The position numbers and the translations under genes were made by a program. From Planctomycetaceae bacterium (lineage in GTDB: Bacteria; Planctomycetota; Planctomycetia; Planctomycetales; Planctomycetaceae): DNA of 64,000 nt. The notes below the pieces were generated by a model. The model was not told the DNA's origin. It did not search any database and saw only the letters and a list, made by a program, of their open reading frames with translations. Shown here one piece after another: positions 11,396 through 25,300 of this stretch (its first letter is position 1; the number at the start of each line of letters is the position of its first letter). The stretch covers positions 1 through 64,000 of the forward strand of contig JAWKUA010000018.1 in the NCBI GenBank assembly GCA_041398785.1. The letters are read 5' to 3'.

Positions 11396-12893
11396 ATGGA
11401 TACGCGTACCGAACTGATGCTGAACCTCACTCGGAGGCGACTGCTGGGACAGGGCTTCAACGCTCTGGGCCTGGCGGCTTTGACCAGGCTGACCGGCGGC
11501 AGCGCAAGTGCCGCGGACGCCGCTGCGGCCACTGCGGACGCTGCTGCAGCAGGCGAGGCACCGCCGGCGCGCAATGGTCTGCCCGGCATTCCGCATCACA
11601 CGCCGACCGCAAAGCGAGTGATCTATCTGTTCATGAGCGGCGGGCCCGCTCAGCACGATCTGTACGACTACAAGCCGGAACTGGACAAGCTGTTTGATAA
11701 GGATCTGCCCGATTCGGTCCGGCGGGGACAGCGCTTCACCACGATGACGTCCGGGCAGAAGCGATTTCCCATCGCGCCGTCGATGTTCAAATTTCAGCAG
11801 CACGGCGAATCGGCTGCGTGGGTCAGCGAACTGCTGCCGCACACCGCCGAAGTCGTGGATGATCTGTCGTTTCTACGGTCCGTGTACACGAATGCGATCA
11901 ACCACGACCCCGCGATGACGTTCATTCAGACGGGACGTGAACTTCCGGGATGGCCGAGCCTCGGATCGTGGCTGTCCTACGGTCTGGGCACGTCAACGGA
12001 GAACCTGCCCAACTACGTCGTGATGACGCCGACCTGGACGGGGCGCAAGAGTGCTCAGGCGCTGTTTTCACGTCTGTGGGGAACCGGCTTTCTGCCGTCG
12101 AAACTGCAGGGAGTCGCGCTGCGTGCCAAGGGTGATCCGGTTCTGTTTCTCTCGGATCCGCCGGGCGTCGACCGGACGACGCGGCGCACGATGCTGGATG
12201 GGCTGAGCGAACTGAATCACCTGCAGTTCGAACAGACGCATGATCCCGAAACGAACGCCCGTATTGCCCAGTACGAAATGGCGTTTCGTATGCAGTCGTC
12301 CGTTCCGGAGCTGACGGATTTTTCTCAGGAGTCAAAAGAGACTTTGGACATGTACGGCCCGGACATCCAGACTCCCGGCACGTTCGCCGCCAGTTGCCTG
12401 CTGGCGCGGCGAATGGCGGAACGCGGCGTGCAGTGCATTCAGATCTTCCACCGCGGCTGGGACCAGACACCGACCTGCCGCGCGACATCCGCAACCAGTG
12501 CCGCGACATCGACCAGCCGACGCGCACTGATCCAGGACCTGAAGCAGCGTGACATGCTGAAGGACACGCTGATTGTCTGGGGCGGCGAATTCGGCCGCAC
12601 GGTGTATTGTCAGGGCACACTGGCGCGGGACAACTACGGTCGCGACCATCATCCCCGGTGTTTCACGATGTGGATGGCGGGCGGCGGCATTCAGGGCGGT
12701 CGATCCCTCGGAGCAACCGACGATTTCAGTTACAACGTGATCGAAGACCCGGTCAAGATTTCCGACATCAATCACACGATTCTGTACTGGCCTGGGAATC
12801 GACAATCGCCGTTTGTCGGTCAAATTTCAGGGTCTGGACGCACGCATCACGGGCGTGGAAGATTCCCGCCTGCTGGAAGAATTCCTCGCGTGA
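11396..12893 (+). CDS. DUF1501 family Tat-exported protein, frameshifted
   Basis: About 500 residues, sulfatase-like alpha/beta fold family of unknown activity that accompanies PSD1 cytochromes. I chose ATG at 11396 (preceded by AAAGGGTG) because it puts the Tat motif TRRRLLGQG near residue 12; an ATG at 11366 would overlap the upstream gene. Typical features are YLFMSGGPAQHDLYDYKP, HDPAMTFIQTGRELPGWPSL, VVWGGEFGRT-like LIVWGGEFGRTVYCQG and GRDHHPRCFTMWMAGGG. Two breaks near 12478 and 12535 compensate each other: the middle frame restores LPRDIRNQCRDIDQPT. A third near 12793 restores LGIDNRRLSVKFQGLDARIT and the stop at 12891-12893. These are probably sequence errors rather than decay. Confidence 0.8.
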
Positions 12894-12927
12894 GAACTTC
12901 GATCGTCGGGAAATCTCTGCGATCCGG

Positions 12928-15900
12928 TCAGAACGACTGCCGGTCTGCAGCAGCGAAATCAGCAGCGCTGACGACGTCGAATTCCAGACCGTCGGGATTC
13001 GCCTGATGGATCGGCGCGGGTTCGATGACCGGTGCGTTCGGAATCACACCGTTCCAGAGGCGGGCGATTCGTCCGAGTCCACCGGCGACCAGCATTTCCC
13101 GAACGACGTGAAAACTCTGGACGCCGTCGCTGAGTTGCACGAAGGAAGAATCTGGCATCGTTCCGAATTGATTGGTGTCGGACGGTGGAAACCCCAGCTG
13201 CGGCCAGCAGATCGCGGCGGAATCGAGCGATATCGGGCGAGACATGCTGACGAAGATTGGTGTCCGTAAAAACGACATCGGACGAACCGTCAAACGTCAG
13301 GCCGCGGCGACGGAACGTGCTGGAACCCACCAGAGCCCACGTGTCGTCAACGACAACCGTTGTGGCTTCGATGCGTGAGGGTCTTCCGGGAAATCCGATC
13401 GGATGGAAGGCGACGACTCGTTCGGGCGGCAGGTTCAGCAGTTTGGCGCGGCGTTCTTTGGCTTCGTGAGCAGCGAATGGTTCGTAGCCCGGAGCGAAAT
13501 CCGGGAACTTCGGCGTGCAGACAATCACGTGCAGGCCGGGAGCTTCCGTCAGCCGCGCGGCGATTCGTTCCACCAGATTCACTGCATAGGCCGGCGGATT
13601 GGGAGGAGAATCGGCGCTGTAATCTCGTTGCGTCGGCGCGAAACCGGGCGATTCGATGTAGATGAACCGGCGAGCTCGGGAGATCGCGCCTTCCAGTGCC
13701 CACTGCGTGTCTCGCCGACCGTGCGTCGAAGAAAACACTTCGCGGTGAAGTTCGTTGAACAGCCGCTCGAACGTCGATTCATTCAGCGTGTTATCGTCCT
13801 TGAGATCTTCCAGCGCCTGCAGCAGTTGATTGCGGCGATTTTCCACTTCGGTCTTCAGCGGTCCGGACGGCAGCCGGTTGATGACCGGATTCAGGGCGCT
13901 GTTGATGAAGCCGGTGACCTGATCGACGAATTGATCAAACGTCGCGGGCAGCGAATCGGGGTTGGCTTCAAGAACCTGTCTCAGTGGACCCAGTTCGGGT
14001 GTCTCACATCCCGGCGGGATGTTTTGCAGCACAGCCGCAGCGAACGAACCGTTTGCTGCGGCAGGTTCGGCCGGTTCGTTCCAGCGCGACTGTGCAAGTG
14101 CAATCAGTCGCGGGACGAGTTGCGTGGTGCGGCGAAAGGCCATGCGTGCGATGTCCCACGCAAGGCGGCCATTCTGCGTTGCAACGCCGACAAGTTGCGT
14201 CTCCCGGCCACCGGGAGATCCGGGGCTGCCGCGCCGTGCATCGGCCGAATGCGCTTCTGCCGTGAGTCGCCCGCCGGACAGCACAGCGTTCCAGTTGCCG
14301 TTCGCGAGTCCCGCGGCCAGCAGGTCTCGCCGAGCCATCGTGGGCAGTCGCGGCGCATCGCGCGGGTCGGATTCTCCGGCAAGCTGCAGGACGGCGGACA
14401 GGACAGCGTCGAGCGGATTCAGCCCGAGCGGCTGCGAAACGGCGGGAGGCTTCAGGCCGAGAATTCCGGCGTTGGACACACCACGTCGCGGCAACTGTCC
14501 CGGCGCGGGCGGTGCTGCGAAGCTGTTAGATACAGGCGCGGGCAAAGCAGCCGGCGCGGCGGCGGCGACAACCGCTTCGACGTTGCCGTAGATTCGCGAT
14601 TCGCCGGTTTGCTTGATGACGACGACGTCCACTCGCAGTACCGGGTCGACGGGAATGCTTGTTGCGTTCTCCGGAATTCCCGGCCGGCGAAGAGAGAAGG
14701 GATCTCGCAGCAGCAGCGTCAGAGTTCCGGTACCGGCAACGGCGCCGGCCTGAGTGACGATTCCGCCAGCTCCGTCGCCGCGTTCTTCGCGCGCGTCGAA
14801 CACAAACTTGCGGTTGTAGACGCGCACTGCCGCAGCCAAGGGAAGCCCGTTCAGCGTCAGTGCCACATCCACGTTTGCCGTGTTCGCGTTTCCGTCGTCA
14901 ACGAACTGAGCCGTCGGAGCGAAACCATCTCGAAGGTTCACCGGCAGCGGACCGGCAGCGGCCGGCACGACAGCTCCCGCCGGCGGAAACGCAGGAAATT
15001 GCGCAGCGGCACCCGTGGCGACGGGCAGCGCGAAGTCCGACGAAATGGCCTGTGCGACGATCAGCGCTTCATCGCGATTGCCGCTCACGGCGATGTTTGC
15101 CGCGGCCAGCAGATCGTTGCCGTCGGTGACCAATGACATCGCCTCGTTGATGCGAATGGCTGGTTTCAGTTCGTGAGCGTGACCGAAGTAACCCGTGTTC
15201 GGCGAGCCCAGCAAGTACGATCCCAGTTCGAGGGCTCGAACGCTGAAGAAGTCGCGAGACGGCGACGGTGCTCCGGCCGCGACCAGAGTCGGAACAAACT
15301 GAGTTCCCATTCGGCCGGTCGTCGCGGGGCCGAGTTGCAGCAGTCGTCGTTGCTCAATCGGAAAATCGGCAGACGGAGGGATGATCGTGACGGCCGTAGT
15401 CAGAGAAGCCAGCGAGAAAATGCCGTTGGCAGTGTGGGCAGCGTCAATCACCGTCAGTCCGGCGAAATGTTCGTTGCTGACGGGGCTCCCGCAGCGTCCG
15501 CAAGTCGCACGCGAATCGTCGACGCGCCGCCAAGGCCGATGATGTCGATCAGCTGCGCGGTCTCGTCAAACGGAACTCCATCGCGCGAGCCTGCAGCAGA
15601 CGATGCCGCTCTGTCAGCAATTGAAACACGGACGCCACAGCCAGCGGGTCGATCGGATGACCGTCGTTGTCGTAGACCGTCAGTGCTCCACTTTGACCGA
15701 GATTGTCGCCGGCGTGAATGTTGCCGCTGACATCCAGAGCATCGACCGGCCCATGAAAAAAGAGGTATCGGGAACCGGACGCACGGGAAGTCCATTGTCG
15801 GTGCCTTCAATGGCTCGTGCGTACAGTCGGTTCAGTCGCAGGTACAGTTGTGGTGGCAGCGTCAGCAGAAGTCCGGGGCCACTGACAACATCGCCGCTGG

Positions 15901-16129
15901 GCTGAGTCAGCGTGACGCCGATGATGTCGGCTTCCATCTTGAACAGAGTGCCGTCGACCGGTGCCAGCCATGAACCACTTGCAAGGTTCAGCGACATGCC
16001 CGCTGAATTGACGCTGGGCAGGTTCGTGTCCACGTCAGTCCAGTTGGGCGAAAGCACCGGCATACTCAGCCCGAAGGCCGAAATGCCCGTCACCGTCAGC
16101 GCCTCTTGGACATCATCGATGGTTGGCAT
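12928..16129 (-). CDS. Large protein with degenerate phospholipase-D-like domain
   Basis: Third gene of the giant-protein operon, about 1065 residues, no signal peptide. ATG at 16129 lies two bases after the previous stop, so the genes are probably translationally coupled. The frame breaks near 15757 (at a run of six A), 15585, 15480 and 13187. Across each break the neighbouring frame continues sensibly, for example VDALDVSGNIHAGDNL, DETAQLIDIIGLGG and SFVQLSDGVQSFHVVREML. Residues about 810-965 resemble a PLD domain: DTQWALEGAISRARRFIYIE, HVIVCTPKFP and VVVDDTWALVGSSTFRRRG. At the HxKxxxxD position the sequence reads ExTxxxxD, so catalytic His and Lys are missing. An Ala/Pro-rich segment lies in the middle. 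A binding or structural role is more likely than phosphodiesterase activity. Confidence 0.6.
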
Positions 16130-16131
16130 GG

Positions 16132-19100
16132 CTATGGTTCCTCCAGTCGGAGTTCCGCGACTCGCAGCAACGGATCGCGCAGAACCAACACGGCTCGCGC
16201 GATCGTTGCGGGAAACTGCAGATGAAAAATGCAGAAACCGTCGGGCGTGTTCTGTTCGCGGGTCATCTTCGCGGGCACGCTGCCGGTGTCCGGAGCCGAA
16301 GGGGACGGAGCCAGCGGCACGGTGCTGGAATCAACGGTCAACACACTTCTTCGTTGAAGCGGGCCGTCGGCGGGAATTCTCGCGTACTCCAGCAGTTCAA
16401 TTGTCGCGGTGCCCAACGACGTGGGCTTTGAAGGCAGGTTCGTTCGAAAGACGACCAGCCGGTTTTCGGAATTCGCCTCGGTCGACAGGACTTCCACGAC
16501 AGGCTGACCTGAAGGCGGACGGAATGCGTCGATCGTTGTCGACGGGACAGATTCGCCGGCGAAGATTCCGTTGGAAGGATCGTGTCCGGTGACAGCGACG
16601 ATCTGGTAGTAGTACGGCTGCCAGCTTTCGGACACCGGGTCAACGATGCGTCGCGCGGGAAGGTTGTCGATCGTCAGATCCTGCCAGTTCGCGTGCGTCG
16701 CGGCAATCTTCGGCGGTCCCTTCATTCCCGTTTCCGCGAGCAGCGCGGAATTGCGAACTCGAAAGACGTTGTAGCCGGTCGGTTGAGGTCCGGGAGCCGC
16801 AATGGCGGTGACTTCGAGTCCTTCGGGCTTCGATCGAACTCGCAGAGACGGTTGTCCGGGCTTGATTCGTCGCGGCACGGCGAACCATGCGACTGCCGGC
16901 GACTTCGCGGATTCCTGATTCGCGGCCGACAGCGATGAGACTCGATACGCAAACAGCGTCGACGCACCGCCGGGAAGCTCCAGCTCAATCCGGTTCGCCT
17001 GTAGCGGAGCCGTGTTCAGCCGAGCAAAGGCGATGGAGGTTCGTTCGCGAGCGCCTGCATCGGCCAGAGCCGCAGTCAGCGACAAGGCGCGATCCATCGG
17101 TGTCGCTTCAGGTGTGGGTTCCGGAATGTTCGGGTCGATCGCGAACCGCAGCGCGGATTCCGTGGATTCCCAGACAACATAACCCAGAGCATGCGGGTCG
17201 GATGGCCACGTCAACACTCCTCGCGCGCGGTTGGCGGCATCGGGAAGGGCGGTCCACTGCAGATCGGCGGTGATTTCCGGAACGTCGGGCGGCAGCGGAT
17301 CGAAGATCGGCGTTGTTCGCGGACCAGCGACGTCGCTGACTTCACCGGGAGGACGAACGGCTTCCTGTGCTTGAGCAAACACCGCGTAGTTCCATTGTGA
17401 TTGTGTTTGAAAGTCGGCCGAAAACTGATGCACTGTCAATCGATAGCGACGGTTTTCGTCATCGGGAACGGGGGTCAGAATTTCCACGTCCGCAGTGTGA
17501 GCCGATGCCACGAACGGGTTTCGAGCGACGTCAAACTGCACGGTGAGTGCTTCGCCGGCGGCAAGCGAGGAATCCATTTGCAGCCCTGTCGCGAACCCGG
17601 GTGGCGATGCCGTTGCCGCGTAGAAACGTCCGTGGAAGTCGATTTGCCGCGGTGTGCGATCGGTCCAGTCCCAAGCGAATTCGATGATCAGGTCGCCGCT
17701 GACTCTGCGTCCCTGAGCCGTCTCCGGATCAAGTGCCGTGGTCACAGACTGCAGTCCGGGCAACTGTACCGGCGGAGCCTGTGACACGTACGTCGCGCGA
17801 GTCCAGCCGGACCAGCGTCCGAACACGTCACCTCCCGCAAGCAGATAGTCAGTCGTCCGTGAACCCGACAGCGGGACTTCCGATACCGGGTCGGTAAACG
17901 TCACAGGTTCGGCCGGCGGCGCGCCGTTGACGTTTTCGCCTCGCGGCGGCGTGAAAAGCTCGAAGCCCTGAGGAAACGGTCGCGGCGAATTCAGCAGCGC
18001 AGAACTTCCGGGACTTCGACTCAGCGCGATTGCATAGCCCTGCGGCAGAACCGCGTGGTGCCACGTCAACTGCACGGATTCCGTCTCCGGCTGATCGACG
18101 GCGGTGGCCGGTTTCGACGCAGCGCGCGGCGGTGAACGCGGCAGTTTCCGGATCGGGGCGGCCCTGTCGCGAGTGCCGCGACTTCCACCTTGATGCCGTC
18201 CGCAAGCATGAACGTGTTGGTGACCATGTAGTCAAAGTCGGTGCTAAACGACATCGCAGGTTCCGTGGCGACGGGAAATTGAAAATCGGAATGCGGCGGA
18301 AAGTCGATCGTGCCGTAGCCGAGCCCCGTGGCGGAATAGGATTCCGATCCGACGGACAGCATCGTGACACCGACAACCGGAATTTCGAATTCGGTCGGAT
18401 CTGCTCCCGCGACCGCTTCGGGAATGTCCACCTGACGGATTCCCGGTCCCTTCTGCGAATACAGGAAGGCAACCTGCAGGTTGTTCGGATCGGCGTCGTT
18501 GGTGTTCGCAAGGCACTTGGCAATCATCTTCAGCACGGAATCCGGCGGATCGCGAACGAACTTCAGCCAGGCGCTGACGTCGGGAGGCGGCCAGTCAGGA
18601 GTCGGAATCGCGGCGATCCCGGTCGGCGGAAGCGGCTGATGCAGCATCGTTGCCAGTTGCAGACGTGTGGCAGCGGCGTCAACGCCTTCCGTGCTCGCCG
18701 GTGGAAAGCCCTGCGGATGCGGAGCATAAGCGGGCGGCGCAATTTCATCCTTTCGAAACGGCAGGCCGACAACCTCGATGAGTTCCCAGTCGTTCAGATT
18801 CGCAACTTCGTTGGCGTTAGCGCCGAAAATCCCGCTGATCTGTCCTTCGCCCGCGACACTGAGCGCGGCAACTCCGGCGACTCGAAAACGGCACTTCGAT
18901 GGTGCTGCAACGGCGATCGTCTGTCCGGGAATCGCTCGCCCGCTGCGATCCAGTGCGTGAATGGTCAGTGACGACCCGGCATCCGGCTGCGCCTTCAGTT
19001 CGACATGAAACATGTTGATGCGGCCCCATTCGATCGAGCCCTCGCCACTGATATGCCTGTCGGTCGCAATGCTCTTCAGCGGCACACGTCCGCTGCGGCG

Positions 19101-19307
19101 AAACACCTGAAACGGCTGACGAGGAAATCCCAGCGCCGGCAGACTGCACCATCGCAGCGCGACGGGAAGGCCGTGTTGTCCGAACTTCGGCGCTTTGGAG
19201 TTGTGTCGACTGACTTCCGCCAGCGCAGTGCGTACCGCCGACGGATCGGCATCGGTCAGACCGCGACTGAACAACTGCATGGCTTGCGGCCAGACGTGTC
19301 TACTCAT
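16132..19307 (-). CDS. Large beta-rich protein with fibronectin-III-like segments
   Basis: Second gene of the operon, about 1058 residues. Its ATG overlaps the stop of the 2440-residue gene (ATGAGTAG), a coupling signal. No signal peptide or membrane segment. The N-terminus reads LPVALRWCSLPALGFPRQPF. A single frame break near 18160 separates two halves that join as LATG, then APIRKLPRSPPRAASKPATA. The second half has repeated sandwich-like segments with motifs such as GYVVWESTESALRFA, FAYRVSSLSAANQES, GYNVFRVRNSALLAE and PYYYQIVAVTGHD, typical of FN3 folds. No catalytic motif is visible. Its place between two other giants suggests a structural or adhesive partner; function unknown. Confidence 0.6.
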
Positions 19308-22300
19308 GATCGTCCTCCCACGGAGCCGCGGATTTCAGCACGAGATCAACGATCGTCGTGACTTCGTTCGGAAGGGAAAACAAAAGACTTGCGGGCCGAT
19401 GAACAGACAGCCGCAACGGCAGTCCGCTGTCCGGAACACTCAGGCCGGGGTTAAGAAAACACAGCGTCCGTGTCCCGCCGGCGGACTTCACGAATCGCTG
19501 CACGATGTTCGCCGGAGACGCCGTGACTTCCATCGCCGGCACATCCTTCAAAACCACTCGCTGAAACGCCGGATCGTTCGGAGGTGCCTGCAGCGGAACC
19601 GTTTCCAAAACCGGTTCGAAGCGAGTTCGCCACAGTGGTTCGGCGGCATCCAGCAGAACGGCGTGCGGTGAGAATCCCGTGCCCGTCGCATTGGGAATCC
19701 AATAGATCGTGATCCCCGAAATCGATGGAGCCGGCATCGGCTCCTCACCGGCGGCCGACATCGCGTTGAGCAGTTCAATGTCCGTCGCGGTTCCAACCGG
19801 CGTGCCTCCCGGCGTCAGCGGAGTTCCGGAAGGCAGGTTCAGAATGGGGCCGGTCAGAGCGCGATGACGAATGTGCCGTTCGCGCAGATCCGCGACCAGT
19901 GCTGCCGGACTTGCGAACCGTCCCGTGCGGAACTGGCGGCGGAACAGCGGGACGGTTGCGGCGCCCGTGGCCGGATCGCTCGGGTCAGTTTCGATGTCCA
20001 GCGTGTAAGCCATCAGCGGACGCAGCGGTATCGGCACGGTGTGCGAACCGTGCGAATGCAAATCGATTTCTCCGGTACACGGCAGCAATCCTCCGGCAAT
20101 TAAAGCTTCCAGAGCTTCGCGGTAAGGCGTGCTGATCGCCGACTGCACCGGGTCGAGCGTTGTGAGTTCGTCGTCCGGCATCGGCACTCCGTCCGCCGCT
20201 CGCAGTCGGATTCGCAGACTGCGGCCGTACGCCTGATACAGCGGAATCGTTGCCAGATCGTTGAACACGATCTTCACCGGATCGTCGCAGAAGTGAAACT
20301 GTTCGTCCGTGTTCGGTGTCGTCGCCAGCACGCGGGAATCCAGCCGATCCGGCGGGGCTTCGTCAGTCTTGAAGACGAATCGCTGAGTGCGGGAGGCGGC
20401 AGTTTCGCCTTCGATTTCGGCGTCGTATCGCGCAGTCAGCGTGTACCGTCGGCCCGGCATCAGCAGCGGCACCGGAGCACCATCGTTGAGATATCCCGAC
20501 ACGGTTTGCACGTCGCCCGTGCGAACTTCTTCTTCGTGCTCGGCTCGTTCGGCTTCCTCGCGGGAACAGACTTCGACGACACCAAGAATCACTCGCAGGT
20601 CGCTCCCTTTGGGGCCGCGTACTTCAAGTCGCAGCTTCTGCATCTTTTCTGACGGCTTGATCGTCAGCAGCAGACGTTCACGTTTCTCAGCATCGAGTTC
20701 GGCCATCAACGTGGCCACCGGCAGCACTTCGGCTTGCCATGGGTCAGCCAGCCAGTCACTTGGCAGATTCGTTGTGATGCCCGTGATTACCGCCGGGCCA
20801 AGCGCTGTGACGGATTGCTCTTCAACGACTGAATCGTCCTGAGCAAGCTGCACTGCAAACACACGATCCCGGAACTTCTGCGGCAGACTGACATACAGCA
20901 GCACTTGGTTGGCGGCACCGGTTTCCAGTTCGATCCAACGCCGCGCAGCGCGAGCATTCAGGAAGTCTCGGACTCGCGACGTGAGGTTCAAATCCGGTTG
21001 TTCTTCCGTGCTCAGAAACTGAGGCAACTGCAACGCTCGGAAGCACTGTGGATCAAGCTTCGGCTCGCTGCTCGCCGGCAGGTAGCAGAACCGCAACAGC
21101 AGAGTTTCCGGTCCGCTGATCGTTACGGAATCAATGGCGTCAGCGCGTATCTGCAGAATGTCTGCCGTCCGGCTCAGGAGAAGTTGTTGATCGACGCCGA
21201 CCGTTCTCCGACCGCGAAGCGCTTCCATGCGAATCGGAACGAAGCCGACAACTCCATCGGAACGCAGATTGATCACTTCCGCCAAAACCAGCGACGCAGG
21301 CTCAGGCAGCCGAATCGAGATCGTATTGCGGAAGCCAAGTCCCGTACGTCCGCGAATTGTGGTCACTCGCAACTCAGCAGCACCGACGAACGTCATGCCG
21401 CTGTCGAAAAATCGGCGACCCAACACCGCCGGGCGACGGTTGCTGAACACGGCACAGATCTGCCTGTCACGCTGGTTCGCTACGGGAACTCTGCCGATCA
21501 CGCGAGCCGCGTCTTCGAACTGTCCGTGAGTCGCCGCTCCCAGCAAGTTCAGTTGCTGTTCCAGTTCGCTGAGCGCTGGTTCGTTGACCTGCAATTTCGT
21601 TGGTGGCGGAGTCGCGCGCACGGTTCCGGGCGGATCGGGCTGTGCAGTGCCGTGCAGCAGCCAGCCTTCGCCGCTGGGACCGAATGGCTGTCCGCAGAAC
21701 GTCCACAACACGCAGGCCGGCGGCGCTATCTTCTGACAAAGGTTCTCCCATCGCAGCTTGACCGACGAATTCAGTTCGGTGGACCGTTCCAAAGCGCGTT
21801 CGCCGTGAATGGGGACGTTGGAGAACAGAGCGAGATCCACGCTGGTGTTCGCTCCCTGCGCACCCGGCGGAACGTCACGCCGCCATGTCGCAGGAGGTTT
21901 CGGATCGGCCGCTCCAGCGGGAACCAGAAATCCCTGATCCAGCGAAATCTCCCGCAGGAAGTACCGCACTCGGCGATCGCCTCCGAGACTCACCCAGCCG
22001 TTCGGCGTCAGGTTCGGAGCCGGCGTGAGTGGTCGCGTGAACGTGGTTGTCGACGACGAACCGTCGCTCACTCGCGGAGCGCAGAAGAACTGCAGCACCG
22101 GCAGCGAATCAATCGGAACCTGCGGAAGGTCCGCGTCCGCCGGATTGGTTGCCGCGTCGATCGCATTGCCAAGGCTGCCGTCAATTGGACGTTCACCGCC
22201 CTGCCCGGCGGCAATCACCGGAGCGTGACTTTGCAGGAACACACCGTTGATCAGATCCGGCGCGGGAAGGCTGTGCGAGCCGCTGCCGATGTGAACTCCG

Positions 22301-25300
22301 ACGCAGCCCTTGACGCTGAAGAAGAAGAAGCTGACTTTCCCGCAGACTTCGCCGTCGATCAGCGTGGGATTCGGCGCGGCCACGGTCAGCGTCCCGGTGG
22401 CTCCAATGCTGACGATGAATAGCCGTAGTTCGCCTTCCAGATAGATCAACCCGGTGACGAACAGCTTGCTGCCGAAGGAAACTCCCAGATGCGCGCCGGC
22501 GGAAACTTTCAGGTACAGACCCACCGACGTGTCGCCAAAGATGACGGACGCGTCGATTCCCACGGCGACGGCAATGCCCGGCAAGCCCGGTCCGGCCGGT
22601 TGCCCTGCGATCGCCGGCGGGAACGGAGCGATCTGATTACCGTCGATCATGAAGTAGCCGCGAGCCTGAACCAGATTCAGGACGCGAGCGCTGGCCGGAG
22701 CCGAAATCGTGCCGACGTACAGATGCCAGTTTCGCAGGTTGTTGAACTTGAAGAAGATCTCGATCGGGATTTTGATCTCCACGATCTTCTCGATCTTCAT
22801 GTCGATCAACACGCCGATCGTCAGTTGACCCTGATTGAAGTCCAGATCAATGACGCCGAGGATTCCCGTCGTCAGGCCCTGATCCGGCAGCTTCGGCAGA
22901 ACTTCAATCACCTGAACTTTGACGAAGATCAAAATTCGCGGCCCCGGCAGTTCCAGCACAAACATGCCGCGGAAGTTCACCAGAAATCCGCCTTCGACGG
23001 TTCCCAGAATCAGGCCGAGCCCGAACGCCCATTTGTCGAATTCCGGAACCCACAGCGCCTGTCCTGATCCATTGAACAACTTCGCCGGTTCGCCTTCCGC
23101 CTTGACCAGCCACTTCAGCGACGGAGGGATCGAATCGCCGGGAATCGCGGCCGGTTCGTCGCGTTTGAAGTGCATGGCGAACAGACCGCTGAAGCCGTAC
23201 AGGCCGAGTCCGGTCGACCACAGCAGAATTGGCGTTGGGAACTCCACGATCAGTCCGGCGAACACGGCAATCGCTTTGCGGCGTGTGTCAATGTCTTCGA
23301 TCGCGAGCAGTCCCAGACTGGCGGCGATCCGCAGCTTGGTCGGCACCACGGTCACGTCCAGCGAACCCAGAATGCCCTTCTGAGCAACGCCGTTGACTTC
23401 CTGATCGACAATCTGAACGCGGCCTTCACCTTCCAGCGTGGCCGGGATCCTGACCTTGACTCCCGATGGCAGAATCGACGGCGCTCCCAGCGGATCGAGC
23501 GGCCACTTGACCTTGAAGCGGTCGACGGTGATCACGCCAAGATCGACCTTCAGTCCCAGATCCAGCTCCAGCGTCAGCGGATTGAACCGTGCCAGCCGAA
23601 CGCCGAAGACCTTAATCAGGCTTCCCAAAGGCTCACCGATATTGAACAGCCCGGGATCACCCAGATCGATTTCATAACCGCGGCTGGTGTCGAAGATCGG
23701 CTGGTACGTGACGCCGTCTTCGAAGTGCAGATTGAAACCAACGGCCTTGTAACGAACCTTCAGATTGCGTTCGGTCTTGAGCTTCAACTGCGGAATCTCG
23801 ATGCCGAATTCCACGCCGTAGTCGAAAATGACACCGAAGTCCGTGAACCGAACGGGTTCTTCGTCGGCTGGCAGAAACTGGCGAAATCGTCCTTCGCCGC
23901 CGAACAGCGTGATCGATCGCGTCTGAAAGATGAACACGCCTGATTCGACTTCCAGCCCGCCGATTGCAATCGGCACTCCCAGCGAAATCGCCAGCAGTGC
24001 CCAGTCGCCGGCACTGTGAGGATCAACGGCCGCAGCAGCGCTGTTCAGCACCGGAGCCAGCGTGAGCAGTGCTCCGCCGATATTGCGGATGCGGCGACTG
24101 TTCAGATCGTCCGTCGGCTCCACCGTCATCCGCAGCAGACCATCCTTGTCCTGCGGCGAAGCTCCCAGATAAAGTGTTTCGCTGACCTGTCGGATCGTTC
24201 TGTCGTGGGTGATCAGCAGCTTAAACTCGACGACTCCGTCCGCCGGGTTGTCATTGCCTTCAACGGCCGCCGGCAACTGTTTGAACGCCAGACTTCCGGT
24301 GTCGACGCCGTTGTTCCGCAACCCTTCTTCGAACTCCGTCTCAAAATCGACTTCCCCGGAAAGCTCCAGCAACACCCACAGGTTGCGTTCCAGCCGAATC
24401 CGGAAACTCAGCCGCCGCAGATACGGCGGTCGCCGAGTCGGAATCTCGGGAGCCGGGTCCGTCGGTTTGATCACGGGCTTCGGATCGTCGCCGTCACCCT
24501 GAGGCGGATCCGGCTGCGGTCTTGGCGGACGCGACAGAGTTGCCCGAACGGTGCGCGACGGCGAAGTCGCTCCGACGGATCCGGTCACAATGGCCACACG
24601 ATCCAAGTTGCGTTCCGCTTCGGTCGACGCCGACTGATTGGCCGACGCTTCTCCGGTTCCTTCGCTGGCCGGATCGACGGTCGCACCGGCCGCGGTCGCA
24701 ATCGCCTTAGCCACGTCCAGCCGGCGTTCCGACAGTTTCTTGTTGTAGTCCGATTCGCCCTCCGCGCTGGCTCGCGCTTCGATATGCACGTTGCGGGGTG
24801 GACTCAGGCGATCCTGAATCCACTTCTTTAGATTCGCCGCGCCGCCGGACGGGCTCGCCGGACCGCCGGACGGAGGAACCGACGCTCGAAACCGCGCGTC
24901 GTCGACGGTGTCGTTCTTGTACTTCGTCAGCACGCCGTCCCACTGGCTTTTCTTCGGCTTGTCGTAGTCGAAGAACAACTCGAACACTTCCGGAGTGGCA
25001 GACGTGGTGCCGGGATATTCGATTTCAATGTCCAGCGTGGCTCCGTGAGGACACAGCACTGCCACGGACCGCGACTGCCCCAGCACGCGATCCGTCAGCA
25101 CCGAAGCTCCGTTGCGAATCACAATGTGCGGATTCTCGCCCCCTTCAATGAAGAGCGTTTCCGTGTCTGAACTGCTGCCGGGCAGCAGTCGCAGGTTGCC
25201 TCCGGGAGGCAGCGGCGTCGTGGGATCAACGGTCAGCACAGCGTCCTGCCGAGCACCTTCAACGGGTTCGCGGTCGAGCTCGCTGCCATCCGGATCGACC

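Noticed and set aside
13403..15136. 577-residue open frame on the plus strand
   Set aside because: It lies antisense to the PLD-like gene, is very rich in Arg, Ser and Gly, has no ribosome binding site and no recognisable motif. High G+C makes such shadows common.
20905..22422. 505-residue open frame on the plus strand
   Set aside because: Antisense to the 2440-residue gene; Arg/Gln-rich with no domain pattern, while the minus strand reads as convincing beta-rich protein through the same bases.
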